64,000 bases of DNA from JABDMH01 sp050298535 (GCA_050298535.1 JBNKUI010000089.1:1-64000), one strand, 5' to 3'; positions 36,101-44,362 are shown, counted from the stretch's first letter. Notes: generated by a model from the letters alone, not told the origin. Numbers and translations: made by a program.

Positions 36101-37458
36101 ACGAAGTAGGTGCCTGCTGAAAGGTCATTTATAGCTGCTGTGGCTGCACCCGTACTCCATAGGTACCTGTAGGGTAAGGTGCCATCTGTTGTATTGGCGG
36201 TTGCCAATCCATCTGAGCCCCCAGGGATACTAACGTTCTCACCTGTGAGATTGAGTGTTGGATTGGGACTTACAATAATGTCAATAGTCGCAGTCCTCTC
36301 GCATCCTCCTGTGGTCTGAAAATTTACAGTATAAGAAGTTGATGTATTTGGTGACACAGTGATAGAAGCGGATGTTTCACCTGTACTCCAAAGGAAATTG
36401 GACCCGTCCGTAATACTCAAGGCGCTTTCCTCACCCAAACAGATAGTTGGTCCGTTATCAATGGTGAGGGTATAATCGTCAAAAATGCACTCGCCCGTTG
36501 AACAAAAGGTTTGAAAGTATGGATATAGACATGGATTATTTCGAGAGTCGAAATAATTGATGTTACAGTAATTTTGAAAAGTTTCAGGAAAACATCCTTC
36601 AAAGTTATTATCCCTAATAACAAAATCTTTGATCTTACTAAAGGTGCCAAGTTCGTTTGGTAACTCTCCCGTGAGGTCGTTATAAGAAACGTAAAACGCT
36701 TCGAGATTATATAGTTGACCTAGTTCTGGCGGAATTGAACCAGATAATAGATTCCGGGCTAAATCCAAACGATATAGACTGGAAAGCGTCCCCAAAGAAG
36801 CAGGAATGGAACCAGTGAGTTGATTTGAGGACAATGAAAGGTTAGTGAGAGTTGATAGGTTTCCTAGCTCTGGTGGTATAGTTCCTGATAGTTGATTTGC
36901 ACTCAGTCCTAGCAGAGAAATTGATTCAAGATCTGCTAATTCGATAGGTATTTCACCCGTTAATCTATTGTGATCTAAATACAGAAATCTAAGCCGAGTT
37001 AGTTGGCCTAATTCTGGTGGGATATCTCCACTAATTGAGTTTCGAGATACTCTGAGGAAGTTTAGCAATGACATATTGCCAAGTTCTTTAGGCAATGGAC
37101 CCGTGATAGTATTGTCAAGCAAATCCAATCTCGTTAAGAGACTTAATTGAGCTATTTCTGGAGGAATGGGTCCTGTCAAATTATTTCTAGGTAATTCAAT
37201 CCGATAGACGTTATTGTTTGAGCAGTGAACCCCATACCACTGACAGACGTCACAAGTATCCAACCATCCCGAATTATTCGTCCAATTATCTCCATCCGTA
37301 CTGTTGTACAACGCCACCAATGCACTCATCGCAGGATTAGGACAGTCACCAGCAACGGTGAACGCTACTTCAAGTTCAGTATCTCGTGTACTTTGAAAAA
37401 CCTGAATGGATATCCATAGGGACACAAAGGTGACGGCGATGAGGGGTAGCCACTTCAT
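30136..37458 (-). CDS. 2440-aa adhesin: leucine-rich repeats, SprB repeats, T9SS tail
   Basis: Signal peptide MKWLPLIAVTFVSLWISIQV. Residues about 50-310 form an LRR domain of the plant-specific 24-aa type (ELPRNNLTGPIPPEIAQLS, then several repeats with NxLTGxIPxxLG). After an Ig-like segment (330-400) come SprB-type repeats (CHGKIDGSAIASPSGGVTPY, TYAWSTGASADNITDLGKG) alternating with a short Asp/Cys-rich linker (CDDNDPSTFDDAQDGNCNC). A further array carries YSLDS..WQ....F..L..G.Y motifs (about 1500-2150). A PKD-like module (about 2290-2360) and a T9SS type A sorting domain (FPNPNQGLFTVDITLREV to the end) finish it. SprB is the gliding adhesin of Flavobacterium; these repeats suggest a T9SS-exported surface adhesin. 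Whether this organism glides cannot be seen here. Confidence 0.9.
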   Translation of the reverse strand: MKWLPLIAVTFVSLWISIQVFQSTRDTELEVAFTVAGDCPNPAMSALVALYNSTDGDNWTNNSGWLDTCDVCQWYGVHCSNNNVYRIELPRNNLTGPIPPEIAQLSLLTRLDLLDNTITGPLPKELGNMSLLNFLRVSRNSISGDIPPELGQLTRLRFLYLDHNRLTGEIPIELADLESISLLGLSANQLSGTIPPELGNLSTLTNLSLSSNQLTGSIPASLGTLSSLYRLDLARNLLSGSIPPELGQLYNLEAFYVSYNDLTGELPNELGTFSKIKDFVIRDNNFEGCFPETFQNYCNINYFDSRNNPCLYPYFQTFCSTGECIFDDYTLTIDNGPTICLGEESALSITDGSNFLWSTGETSASITVSPNTSTSYTVNFQTTGGCERTATIDIIVSPNPTLNLTGENVSIPGGSDGLATANTTDGTLPYRYLWSTGAATAAINDLSAGTYFVTVTDGNGCIDTASVVITEPACQPAGTPCNDTDPSTFDDAQDGNCNCIGIPCPVLQINLNITDISCHGKIDGSAIASPSGGVTPYTYAWSTGASADNITDLGKGMYNLTMTDNNGCSVDTTFTLSEPAILTATASAIDESYPGANDGSIDLSVQGGTSPYSFLWSHGATIEDPTNLAGGLYGVTITDFHGCQFLASVRVATGCFPAGTPCDDDDPSTFDDVQDGNCNCIGIPCPALQINLNITDISCHGEIDGSAIASPSGGATPYTYAWSTGASADNITDLGKCTYNLTMTDNNGCSVDTNFTLSEPAILTATASAIDESYPGANDGSINLSVQGGTSPYSFLWSHGATIEDPTNLAGGLYGVTITDFHGCQFLASVSVATGCFPAGTSCDDNDPSTFDDAQDGNCNCIGIPCPAFQANLNITDISCHSETDGSAIASPSNGAAPYTYTWSTGASADNITDLGKGTYSLTITDNNGCSVDTTFSLKEPTMLAGSTIISDESLPGANDGSIDLSVEGGTSPYSYHWSSGDTTEDLSGITGGIYEVTVTDLLGCHTMLSATVATGCFPAGSVCDDGDSDTFDDQEDGNCNCIGTPCPKLITRIVTTDLVCPEDSDGSASIIFTGEGVFPYTRSWSTGSSAQSLNNLAAGQYSVTVTDAIGCRSIMDFEIQAPDTIRLQFNTREESSPGAEDGAIDLMATGGTPPFEFDWSHGEDTEDIESLEGDDTEYQVTVTDANECSTTGSVILQTGCLPEGTSCDDGNPFTYDDTEDGSCRCSGIPCSDIHISATLVPPSCAEALSGSIFLDDVIGISPFTFSWSNGVTSQNNVNVAAGSYQLTITDTKGCSFDTTFALVDPAPLSVETILTHPSGSNSTDGEIQAIASGGTGGLFISWSTGDTGSVITNLGPGVYALQIEDASGCQIQDTVELFIDCVEGTICDDGDADTHSDTLDADCTCQGVPCQDLPVEVELTAPSCWGTADGSIRLTMNEEVTFIWSTEDTSAMISNLSDGSYAVTITTRNGCQQDTIFTLTEPSPLETDIIFDSLRQEAMVSITGGTSPYEVIWSTGSNRPETATEGDTLIIVNVQDVNGCSVRDTLHIEPDEGCILFLQELQSLIDVTHEPSHPCGLGGMISFGSTFPGEYQFSIDGGITYQSSPIFEFLPEGTYPLTISSTTSDCSYGVGEVAIESEISEDWIDWIHLDLCGGNGQIYSTLDNFQIGLENTGTWVDTLKNLSAGSYTVYGKFSSDTCTFLISNDVIISTLDTSDVIQYASQDANQCIGTSGTIEISSLKEGYAYSLTEGSIWHEQPRIFEVSPGTYSLRIRTQTGSCELTIDNEIDVQEIPSLAIEHITVYNALSCDPDNGSIVISTNVDGATEIEYSVDGGANWQSDSWIQNLREGTYLVLARAIGSECVDSSEVVIAAPLSAGDIDLTVQAPTNCEDSNGSIQVGQLSSVLEYRLNQGLWQHENQFDSLSTGSYLVEIRTPNSEKCLVSLDTIQLINHSIPQVSEVLVHEPTDCGALASIEVQSLTPDAEYSLDSILWQSDPIFKDVEDGNYTLFVRNGDEACAQFWDQPIEVALPSQANLQAIQTQNASSCAMEDGAIFLPDDGFEYSLDSAHTFQVTDRFEGLSPGRYQLIAKSLENGCLDSVDFQINGESVSLEPDTMIVLDPTCHAGSDGYLAIQFQEDMSLNYQYQWSNGGQESSIGTLTAGSYTLSVTAAPHCVQEYSFELNEPDPVHFDVPILDSVMICLGEKLPITLIDSSLDYYWYLDNTLVNQGSSYEFSEPGTYQITGVDERGCETTVPLQVDLSTEVFQANFLVPSMVVAGSPLHAIEISWPIPDYIEWQIEGGEIISTTQNIATLQFDAPGEYPVRLYAENGICMTTLEKTVTVVEDSSQLDLGIIPQLSHIVDIQLFPNPNQGLFTVDITLREVADIQLRIYNEQSQLILSDQITQTDQWHRPVDLQGLPPGIYTLLVQSLDEWRSVGFVIN
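34868..36050 (-). repeat. 543-bp SprB-type repeat units within the adhesin gene
   Basis: The motif ATACCGATACAGTTGCA recurs at 34868, 35411 and 35954, exactly 543 bp (181 codons) apart, with very high identity across the first two units. More diverged units continue on both sides. This is a recent expansion of a protein repeat. Confidence 0.9.
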
Positions 37459-38004
37459 AGCATGGTTTGGTAGTGTAAAACGGGGTGCTTCTACCTTGTA
37501 AAAGCGATATTAAGGTAACGATTTTCCCCGAAAAGATGCAAAGGATCGATGGCTTTCTTACAGTCCACAGTCCTACAGTCCACAGTCCGCCAGTTCCTAG
37601 TCGGGAGTGCACTAGTCTACAGCCACCAGTCTGCAATACAACAGTCTGCATACAACTTAAAAGCTGCCAACTGAAAAACTGCACACTGAAAAACTATCCC
37701 ACTCCCAAGTCTTCGATTACCAGGATGCACACTTAGAGACTGCAGATCGCAATTGGACTGAAAACTGCCTGCCCACTGCCAGACTGAAAACTGAGGACTG
37801 CCAGACTGAAAAACTGCATACTGCAAGACTGCATACTGCCATACTACATACTGCCATACTGAGAAAACGGTAAAAGATGCACTTCAATAATAAGTAGATT
37901 CGAATACACCCGAGATCATCACTAAGTGACCAAGAGCGAAAGGAACTTGTCAAGAAGGTTATGCTTTAGGATGGGTGAGGAAATCCATCACGGTTATCGG
38001 AAAT
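37459..38004. other. Gene-free stretch with degenerate ACTG-rich repeat
   Basis: No gene. From about 37558 to 37865 the sequence is built from variants of CTGCATACTGC, ACTGAAAACTGCC and CAGTCCACAGTC, that is, a short core (ACTG/CAGT) repeated dozens of times in both senses. The first 100 bp should hold the adhesin promoter; no clear box was seen. Confidence 0.6.
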
Positions 38005-38036
38005 AAAAAAGACCCTGCCATCTTTGTGACAAGGCC
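38005..38036 (-). terminator. Terminator of the DUF4956 gene
   Basis: On the minus strand GCCTTGTCA pairs with TGGCAGGGT (three G-T wobbles) around a 6-base loop and is followed by CTTTTTT, about 30 bp after the stop codon at 38065. Confidence 0.6.
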
Positions 38037-38064
38037 TTAAGCTCTACTCTATTAACGGATACTT

Positions 38065-38742
38065 TTATTCTTGAATTTGAGAAAAATTAGGCAAAAAGAT
38101 TCTTTTAGCGGTGGTATTGGGCTTAATACCGGGTACCTTAAGGATTGAAGCGGCCGTGACGGGTCTCTTACTTCGGAAAGAGACCATTATATTGGCATTG
38201 TTATCCGGCAAATTCACCGATATTACCTCCAAAGTCTTCATCTTCATTCCAAATTGTTTTTCGAGTGAATCACAGAGGTCTTTCCGTTTGCCAGTGTGCA
38301 GCTTTTCCAGTCCTTCCAGTTTGATTTTTACCTGGACTATTGCAGATTGAGTCCTGATCAGCAAACAAATACCCAGTAAGGACAGATCAGCGATGACTAC
38401 CTCAGTGATCCGCATCACTTCCGGATAGGCTGAATGAATGAAACCCAAACCCATCAGTAATAAAACTCCGATCAGTTCATCAATCTTGATCACCTCACTA
38501 CGGAAACGGAGGATGGCCAAAAGGGCAAACAATCCAAGGCCTGCCCCAAAAGATAGGTCCACCCGCATCAGGACACAACAAAAAAACATGATCATGGTAT
38601 TGAAAAGCAGTAAAGAAAATCTTCTTACACCATTCAAAATACCAATGGATTGCAGTCGGTATATTACCAGTAAGGCCGTCATTACGTCCAAAACTGCAGC
38701 GAGTGACAGGCAGCGAAAATCATTAATAAGTTCCATACTCAT
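38065..38742 (-). CDS. DUF4956 membrane protein
   Basis: 225 aa. Four hydrophobic helices in the first 130 residues, including the family hallmark GLFALLAILRFRSEVIKIDE, then a soluble domain (about 135-225) with KLEGLEKLHTGKRKDLCDSL. Function is unknown for the family; members often accompany polyphosphate-type VTC or spore-coat-like CotH genes, neither of which is seen here. It is a single-gene unit transcribed away from the sigma-factor operon. Confidence 0.8.
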   Translation of the reverse strand: MSMELINDFRCLSLAAVLDVMTALLVIYRLQSIGILNGVRRFSLLLFNTMIMFFCCVLMRVDLSFGAGLGLFALLAILRFRSEVIKIDELIGVLLLMGLGFIHSAYPEVMRITEVVIADLSLLGICLLIRTQSAIVQVKIKLEGLEKLHTGKRKDLCDSLEKQFGMKMKTLEVISVNLPDNNANIMVSFRSKRPVTAASILKVPGIKPNTTAKRIFLPNFSQIQE

Positions 38743-38953
38743 AATAAAAAATTTGGGGGTTATCGATTAGTATTGATGAATAGAGAAGAGCATTTTCTCC
38801 TTAATGCATCCTCTTATTAAAAAGTCACCTTAAACAGGCAGTATTATTCCAATACCTTGTCTTCTAAATTTTGTAACTTCTATACATTCCGTATAAGATT
38901 CAAAAGTTTCCCAGTGATGGAGGTGACCATTTGCCGAAGTAAGCCATAAAGTG

Positions 38954-39517
38954 ATGAACTTAAATAACCAGGGTGTAATGATCCGGCAGTTACAAAAGGG
39001 AGATCCAAAAGTAATGCAAGAAGTTTATCACAGGTATAAGGCTGAGTTTATAACCTGGATGATCTCCAAGTATTCCTGCCAGAGACAGGAAGCTCTGGAA
39101 ATTTATCACGACAGTTTATTGACTATGTCCGACAAAGCCAAAGATGGAAAATTGGACGATCTAAAAAGTAGCTTAAAAACCTACATCTACGGTGTGGCCA
39201 AAAACAAATACAAGGAATACCTGCGTAAAAACAAGAAAAGTCTTTTGCTGTCAGAACGAGAAGTACCGGATAGAAGAGATGAAGTAGTTGATCTGCCTGA
39301 ACAAGCTACGTTGGACTTGGTTGCAGAATGTCTGGAGAGTTTAGGGGACCCTTGCAAATCGATTCTGGAACTGTATTACTTCCATGAAATGTCTATGCAG
39401 GAGATCGGCGACCAAATGAGATATAAAAACCGCAATACAGTAAAGAACATGAAGTATAAATGTCTTTTACGGCTGAAAGAGCTCTTTGGTGAGGAATGGA
39501 AAAAAAGAATGCAGTAA
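38954..39517 (+). CDS. ECF-type sigma-70 family RNA polymerase sigma factor
   Basis: 187 aa from ATG 38954; a GTG three bases earlier is an alternative. Region 2: VMQEVYHRYKAEFITWMI and YIYGVAKNKYKEYLRK. Region 4: DPCKSILELYYFHEMSMQEI followed by the helix-turn-helix (GDQMRYKNRNTVKNMKYKCL). It directs transcription of unknown targets and is followed 21 bp later by an anti-sigma-like membrane protein, the usual pair. It shares the locus with a CHAT-domain gene, an arrangement found repeatedly in Bacteroidota. Confidence 0.9.
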   Translation: MNLNNQGVMIRQLQKGDPKVMQEVYHRYKAEFITWMISKYSCQRQEALEIYHDSLLTMSDKAKDGKLDDLKSSLKTYIYGVAKNKYKEYLRKNKKSLLLSEREVPDRRDEVVDLPEQATLDLVAECLESLGDPCKSILELYYFHEMSMQEIGDQMRYKNRNTVKNMKYKCLLRLKELFGEEWKKRMQ

Positions 39518-39538
39518 CGTAGCAGAAAGTGTAATCCT

Positions 39539-40321
39539 ATGAAAGAATCAGCTGACATCAAAAAGATCATCGACTATCTCGAAGGACGCCTGACGGAAGA
39601 GGAAAGGGAAGAGATGGAGGTGGAGAGCTGGATGAATCCGAAATTGGATCAGGAAATCCGCACGATGCACACTTTGATGGAAGGTATTCGTCTTTCAGGG
39701 AGTAAGAGTAGTAAAGAAGAAAAAATAGCCCGTCTAGAAAAATACCCTAGCCCACAAGTTTTATCCGATTTATCCCCCAAACGCCAAACCCGAACCCTCC
39801 GAAATACCCGGAAAACCATTTTCTACATTGCGGCCATAGCTGCCGGCCTGGCTTTATTGTTTAGTATTTTTATACTGAATCCTTCGCCTTCCGACCCCCA
39901 GCAACTCTATGCCACCTACTTTGAGGTATCACCCAACGTAGGTGGCCGCAATGTACGCAGTGAAACTGAATTACCCGCCACTTGGGAAGCTTACCAGGCA
40001 TATGACCAGCAAAACTATGACTTGGCAGTCACGCTATTCGAGAACAACATTGACAATAGTAGCCAACGGATCACCGACCTCTATCACCTGGGCAATTGTT
40101 TCCTGGTCTTGGAGCGTTGGGAAGAAGCGGTGCAGGCCTTTAGTGCGGTAGTGGAAGCGGATCACCTCCTTAGTCCTGAAGCCAAATGGTACCTGGCCCT
40201 GGCTTATCTGCAAACCGGCGATGAAGCCAAAAGTCAGCAGCTTCTAGCAGAAGTCAGGTCCACTGCCGACCATAGCCGGGAAGCCGGGAGGATCCTTAAG
40301 AAACTGGGAAAAATGAATTAA
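39539..40321 (+). CDS. Anti-sigma-like membrane protein with TPR domain
   Basis: 260 aa. The cytoplasmic N-terminus begins IIDYLEGRLTEEEREEMEVE, the usual start of zinc-less Bacteroidota anti-sigma proteins. A single transmembrane helix follows at about 96-113 (TIFYIAAIAAGLALLFSIFI), then an extracytoplasmic TPR region (ATWEAYQAYDQQNYDLAVTL, TDLYHLGNCFLVLERWEEAV, AKWYLALAYLQTGDEAKSQQ). It probably holds the upstream sigma factor inactive until a signal acts on the TPR part. It lies in the same operon as the sigma factor and ends 23 bp before the next gene. Confidence 0.8.
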   Translation: MKESADIKKIIDYLEGRLTEEEREEMEVESWMNPKLDQEIRTMHTLMEGIRLSGSKSSKEEKIARLEKYPSPQVLSDLSPKRQTRTLRNTRKTIFYIAAIAAGLALLFSIFILNPSPSDPQQLYATYFEVSPNVGGRNVRSETELPATWEAYQAYDQQNYDLAVTLFENNIDNSSQRITDLYHLGNCFLVLERWEEAVQAFSAVVEADHLLSPEAKWYLALAYLQTGDEAKSQQLLAEVRSTADHSREAGRILKKLGKMN

Positions 40322-40344
40322 TCAACTATATAAACCAAAATGCT

Positions 40345-41187
40345 ATGTCACACACAGGTACCGTCACACGCCCAAACTTATCTCCGGGAATTATCAGAGT
40401 AATAACTACTGGATATGTTATCAGCAAGGGTCAGGAATTGGTCTTTAGAAAACCGCCAATTACAATAGATAGCGAACAATATTTTCCAGAATTTAGTAGA
40501 CTAGCTCTTGAAGAGAGATTTATTTTATTTCTTCCAGAAAATGGTAAAAAGTTCAGTTATGGTGATACTGTAAAATTTAACATGGATTATTGTGTAAAGT
40601 GGGAAAAGTATCTGGAGAAATATAAGAAGGAATTGGACGAATACCAAAAGGATATAATCCGGTTAAAAAGGTTTGCGTTAGTAGAAAAATTTCAATTTAT
40701 TACTAAAGACATGAAGGAAGATGATAAGGAGTATTTAGAAGTTAAAAAGGAATTTGACAAAAAAAAGGAGCAAATTCAAAATTTTGAATTTAAGTATGTA
40801 GCTACAGACATTGACCATGTACCTCAGGATTATATTTTGCAGCCCTTTTTCGACATTATCGGTCAACTTGATGAACGCTCAATTGAGAAATTCATTGATG
40901 GTATTGATGATATCCAGACTCATAACCTGAAATTTATAACCCAAGTGAATTGCAAGAATGGAAATCATTACATAAAAACTGTTAAAGTTTTGGATCCCGA
41001 TCAATTTGATGATTTATTTGGTCCCCCGGAAGAAAACTGGGAAGGTGGATTACCTAAGGCTCCAGCTGAAAAAAAAGGTTGTTACGTAAAAGATTGCTCA
41101 GATGTTGATAACGAAATTAAAAATATAGGTCAACATGCTATCTCCAGTGATGAATATATTCCTACCTTGAAAGCAAGAATCTGCTAA
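40345..41187 (+). CDS. AT-rich 280-aa protein of unknown function
   Basis: No family recognised. It has no signal peptide or membrane helix. Residues about 85-150 are strongly charged and likely coiled coil (KYLEKYKKELDEYQKDIIRL, KEFDKKKEQIQNF). The C-terminal part has scattered Cys residues. The gene follows the sigma/anti-sigma pair by 23 bp and is probably cotranscribed. GC is 32% over 40561-40620 against 48% over 40021-40080, suggesting separate origin. Its stop codon overlaps, tail to tail, the stop codon of the CHAT gene on the other strand. It could be an effector or substrate tied to the CHAT protein, but that is only a guess from location. Confidence 0.7.
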   Translation: MSHTGTVTRPNLSPGIIRVITTGYVISKGQELVFRKPPITIDSEQYFPEFSRLALEERFILFLPENGKKFSYGDTVKFNMDYCVKWEKYLEKYKKELDEYQKDIIRLKRFALVEKFQFITKDMKEDDKEYLEVKKEFDKKKEQIQNFEFKYVATDIDHVPQDYILQPFFDIIGQLDERSIEKFIDGIDDIQTHNLKFITQVNCKNGNHYIKTVKVLDPDQFDDLFGPPEENWEGGLPKAPAEKKGCYVKDCSDVDNEIKNIGQHAISSDEYIPTLKARIC

Positions 41188-44132
41188 GAATTATGTCTAT
41201 GGTGGATAACATAGAAGGATACCAACAGTACGACGAAAATGACTAACAAGGTATAGGCATTCCATCCTGAATTTATTGCCACGAGTGAAACATCCGGCCC
41301 GAGGGGTACAAAAGCTGCCCAATATGGGGGGATAGCCAAATTATCCGGACTTTTTTCTAAATAATGAATCTTAGCCTGACGGATTGCTTCGCTAGTAGTT
41401 AGGCCCCGGGAAAGTTCCCGGTAAAAGGATTGCATTATTTCCGCCGTCAGCTGGTCATCTGCCTTCCACAAGCTCATCACCAGACCGCCATTATTTAGTC
41501 GACTGAATCCACGGGCGATACTAAATATCCCTTCACCGGGCAATGCTTTACCGGCCCCGCTTTCGCAGGCACTAAGTACAACGAGACCTAAATTGTTCAA
41601 ATACAGATTGTACAATTCATAAGCATACAAGCGCCCGTCCAAAGCATTTTTTTCATCGTTAAAGAGTAGATAGGAGCCCAGGGTGGATTCCTGGTCTGCC
41701 AATCCGTGAATGGCCAGATGAAGAATCTCAAAAGCGCTAACCAATTTTTTAAAATTGCTTTTACTTGCCTCTCGTCCCTTCAAAACTTCTACTTTACCCC
41801 GTCGGAATTGTTTACGTATCCCATCTACCTCCTGAGCCGAATAGATGATTTCATTTGATCCTGCAATATTCTCATTTCCTGTGTGAACATCATCGGAAAA
41901 AGCCATCGCTAGTAGTTTAGGATCATCTCCAATCAGGGGAGGAGAAGAGTTAAAAAGCAGATTACTACTAAAGGCATATTGAAGATTATATGATTTAAGC
42001 AAATACGCGGCATCGCGAAAGTTGGATTGGATAGTATCTGATAGCAGAATGTCAAAAGGTAAATAGACTAAAGGACCGTCGGAAGAGAAAATAATTTTTT
42101 GCTTCCCAGTTTCCAGGTATGGCTGCAATAATTCCTGAAACAGAAAATAACTTAGAGCACTGAATTGCTGGTAATTAAGACTATTTTGATCAGAGTACGG
42201 ATCGGCCAACCAGGAAAGTATTTTCTCCAGAGTTGGAAGTAGCATTTTATTGGACTTACTTGCAAATATCACCGAGTCTCTGCTGATACTGAGAATATGA
42301 ACAAAACTGTCGGACCAGAAATACTCTATCAATTGAGAACCGGTTGCCAATTTCTCTCGGATCTGATTTAAATTGAACAGTCTGTCGTACGCCACTTCAT
42401 AATAAAGTGGAAATTGCCTTGATACCATTTTTTTGAAATCTCGTTTGGCATTCATGACCTTCAGAAGGCTATCACGCTGTAAAAAGGCGGAGTTTGTATC
42501 CAATTCAATTTTAGACCGGATAGCTTCCAACTGAGCGTCAAACTTTCTTTCTTGCTGTTTGATACTGTCTGGAATTTGAAGTTCTGGGATAGCCTTGGCT
42601 TTAAAAAGATTCATAAATAAACTGGCATATCGATTGTGCTCCATAAATGCAAAGGCCCTATCCAAATAAATCGTGTCATCAGTTAAATTATACAATTCCT
42701 GTAAAGCTTGTAAAGCTGAAGCTGCAGTACGGTAAAAATGCTCTGAAGTCTTTAGCTTAGTATTGTCTGAGTAAGCACCGCTGCGACTTTCTTCGGCAAG
42801 TTTTTCTATCCATTCATATATTTCTAATGCTTGGTAAAGGCTGGAGGAATCTCCATGTAATTGGTAAGAAGCAAGGTATATACGTCCTTTAAGTTCCAGT
42901 GGATTAAAAATATGATCAATATTTGCCGCTAAAATTGAAGGATCGAGATTCAGAACTCGTGGGTATCCGATAATCATCATTGAATGATCAACAACTTGCA
43001 AGGCTTTTTCCAGCTCACCGGCAAGCAGGAGCGTTTCTGCCATCTCTAGGTAGGCATCGGAAAGGCGGGAATTATTATGGGAAGAATAGTACTCAATACA
43101 ATGTTGGAGATAATAAAACGCAGAATCCAATTGACCCTGTTTTCGAAAATGAACACCTAATTTTTCATAAGCATGGTAAAGGTAATCTCTTTCTGTTTCG
43201 ACTAAACCCAATTGATGTTTGACTGCCCGCATCAGGTATTCATGTGCAAGAGGATCGGATGTTTCTAAATAGTTTGTGCCAATATTCAGTAAAATATAAG
43301 GAATGAATCTTTGCAATGAACCATCAACTCCTTCCAGACGGTTCAAACTTGCTTTATAAACATCAATGCTTTTGTCCCATTTATCACGGGCATTGTGGGT
43401 TGCTGCTAATAGCAATTGCCCTTCAAACCATAACCTTAATGGAAATTCATCATCTTGGCTCCACATTTCTTCAGCCCGGGCAATATAATCGAAGGCCAGC
43501 TCAATATCTCCAATGTCCCACCTTAAAATATCCCCGATCCTAATTAAAGATCTAACAATTTTCGAGCGATCTTCACTTTTTTTATGGTGTCGAAGGCTGA
43601 TTTCTGCATTATGAAATGCTAAATAAAAATTACCCTTTTGCTGTAGTAGCCCTGCCCAGTCAAAATACAGATCTCCAAATAAGTCAGCCCGCTCTGGACA
43701 GCACTTTTTCAACTTTTTTTCCGCCTGGGTAAAATTAACTTCCGCCAGGCTGTCCTGATTTATTTCCATCAGGTATAAGCCCTCAATATGCCATAGCAGT
43801 GCTTTATCGTACTCCTGAAAAAATTCAGTAGGTAGCTCTTTTATTCTATCAAGGTATTTTTTTGCTTGATTTGGTTCCTTGAGGTAACACAGACTTTGAG
43901 CAGCCTTCAATTGGAAAGTAACGAGCTCTTCAACAGGCAGAGAATTCATAGCCAGAGTGCACTGAGTTAATGCGTGATGGTACTCTCTGACGGTAATAAG
44001 GGAATCGATGATGTTATATATGTTGCTATTATTTTGGAAAAGAACTGGTGTGCCAATAGAGAGCAAATGCATGGAAATGATAATACCAGAAATCAATACA
44101 CGGCACATAATGGTTCCCTTTTTTAGCGGCAT
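41184..44132 (-). CDS. TPR-CHAT caspase-like protein with membrane ends
   Basis: 982 aa. A signal sequence or N-terminal anchor (ISGIIISMHLLSIGTPVLF) is followed by many TPR-like helices (about 60-470: CYLKEPNQAKKYLDRIKELP; FAFMEHNRYASLFMNLF). The C-terminal third is a CHAT domain (about 600-945) with the catalytic pair H809 in LHLAIHGLAD and C856 in VLSACESGAG, 47 residues apart as expected for clan CD proteases. A last hydrophobic helix (YTLLVIFVVLLVSFYVI) ends with basic residues. CHAT proteins are caspase-like peptidases used in signalling and in some defence systems. Here the enzyme would face the periplasm or be anchored there. It is convergent with the sigma-factor operon. Met at 44108 is an alternative start. 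Confidence 0.88.
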   Translation of the reverse strand: MPLKKGTIMCRVLISGIIISMHLLSIGTPVLFQNNSNIYNIIDSLITVREYHHALTQCTLAMNSLPVEELVTFQLKAAQSLCYLKEPNQAKKYLDRIKELPTEFFQEYDKALLWHIEGLYLMEINQDSLAEVNFTQAEKKLKKCCPERADLFGDLYFDWAGLLQQKGNFYLAFHNAEISLRHHKKSEDRSKIVRSLIRIGDILRWDIGDIELAFDYIARAEEMWSQDDEFPLRLWFEGQLLLAATHNARDKWDKSIDVYKASLNRLEGVDGSLQRFIPYILLNIGTNYLETSDPLAHEYLMRAVKHQLGLVETERDYLYHAYEKLGVHFRKQGQLDSAFYYLQHCIEYYSSHNNSRLSDAYLEMAETLLLAGELEKALQVVDHSMMIIGYPRVLNLDPSILAANIDHIFNPLELKGRIYLASYQLHGDSSSLYQALEIYEWIEKLAEESRSGAYSDNTKLKTSEHFYRTAASALQALQELYNLTDDTIYLDRAFAFMEHNRYASLFMNLFKAKAIPELQIPDSIKQQERKFDAQLEAIRSKIELDTNSAFLQRDSLLKVMNAKRDFKKMVSRQFPLYYEVAYDRLFNLNQIREKLATGSQLIEYFWSDSFVHILSISRDSVIFASKSNKMLLPTLEKILSWLADPYSDQNSLNYQQFSALSYFLFQELLQPYLETGKQKIIFSSDGPLVYLPFDILLSDTIQSNFRDAAYLLKSYNLQYAFSSNLLFNSSPPLIGDDPKLLAMAFSDDVHTGNENIAGSNEIIYSAQEVDGIRKQFRRGKVEVLKGREASKSNFKKLVSAFEILHLAIHGLADQESTLGSYLLFNDEKNALDGRLYAYELYNLYLNNLGLVVLSACESGAGKALPGEGIFSIARGFSRLNNGGLVMSLWKADDQLTAEIMQSFYRELSRGLTTSEAIRQAKIHYLEKSPDNLAIPPYWAAFVPLGPDVSLVAINSGWNAYTLLVIFVVLLVSFYVIHHRHNS

Positions 44133-44354
44133 ATTTTAAAGTTCGGCTTTTTATAGCGGCGTTGCAAGTCAACTGCCTACCGCTACATAAATCTGCCAGA
44201 GTAACCTTCGTCCAAGGCTTGCGGTCACTAGGCTGCACGACTGCAGACGGGACGACTGCATACTTCCAACAATCCGTCTCTCAGAAGCACTCCCCTGAAC
44301 CCGCCAATTCGTACAATCACTGTTTTGGGGGATGGTCAGGGATATAGTGCGGGG

Positions 44355-44362
44355 TAATTTTG
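44355..44362 (+). promoter_or_regulatory. Candidate Bacteroidota -7 box
   Basis: TAATTTTG fits TAnnTTTG and lies 16 bp before the ATG at 44379, which would give a very short leader. A TTTG lies 27 bp upstream, further than usual. Confidence 0.35.

Noticed and set aside
37376..37953. Short frames in the ACTG-rich spacer
   Set aside because: Their translations are repetitive artefacts of the low-complexity DNA (runs such as SMAVCSMAVCSLAVC).
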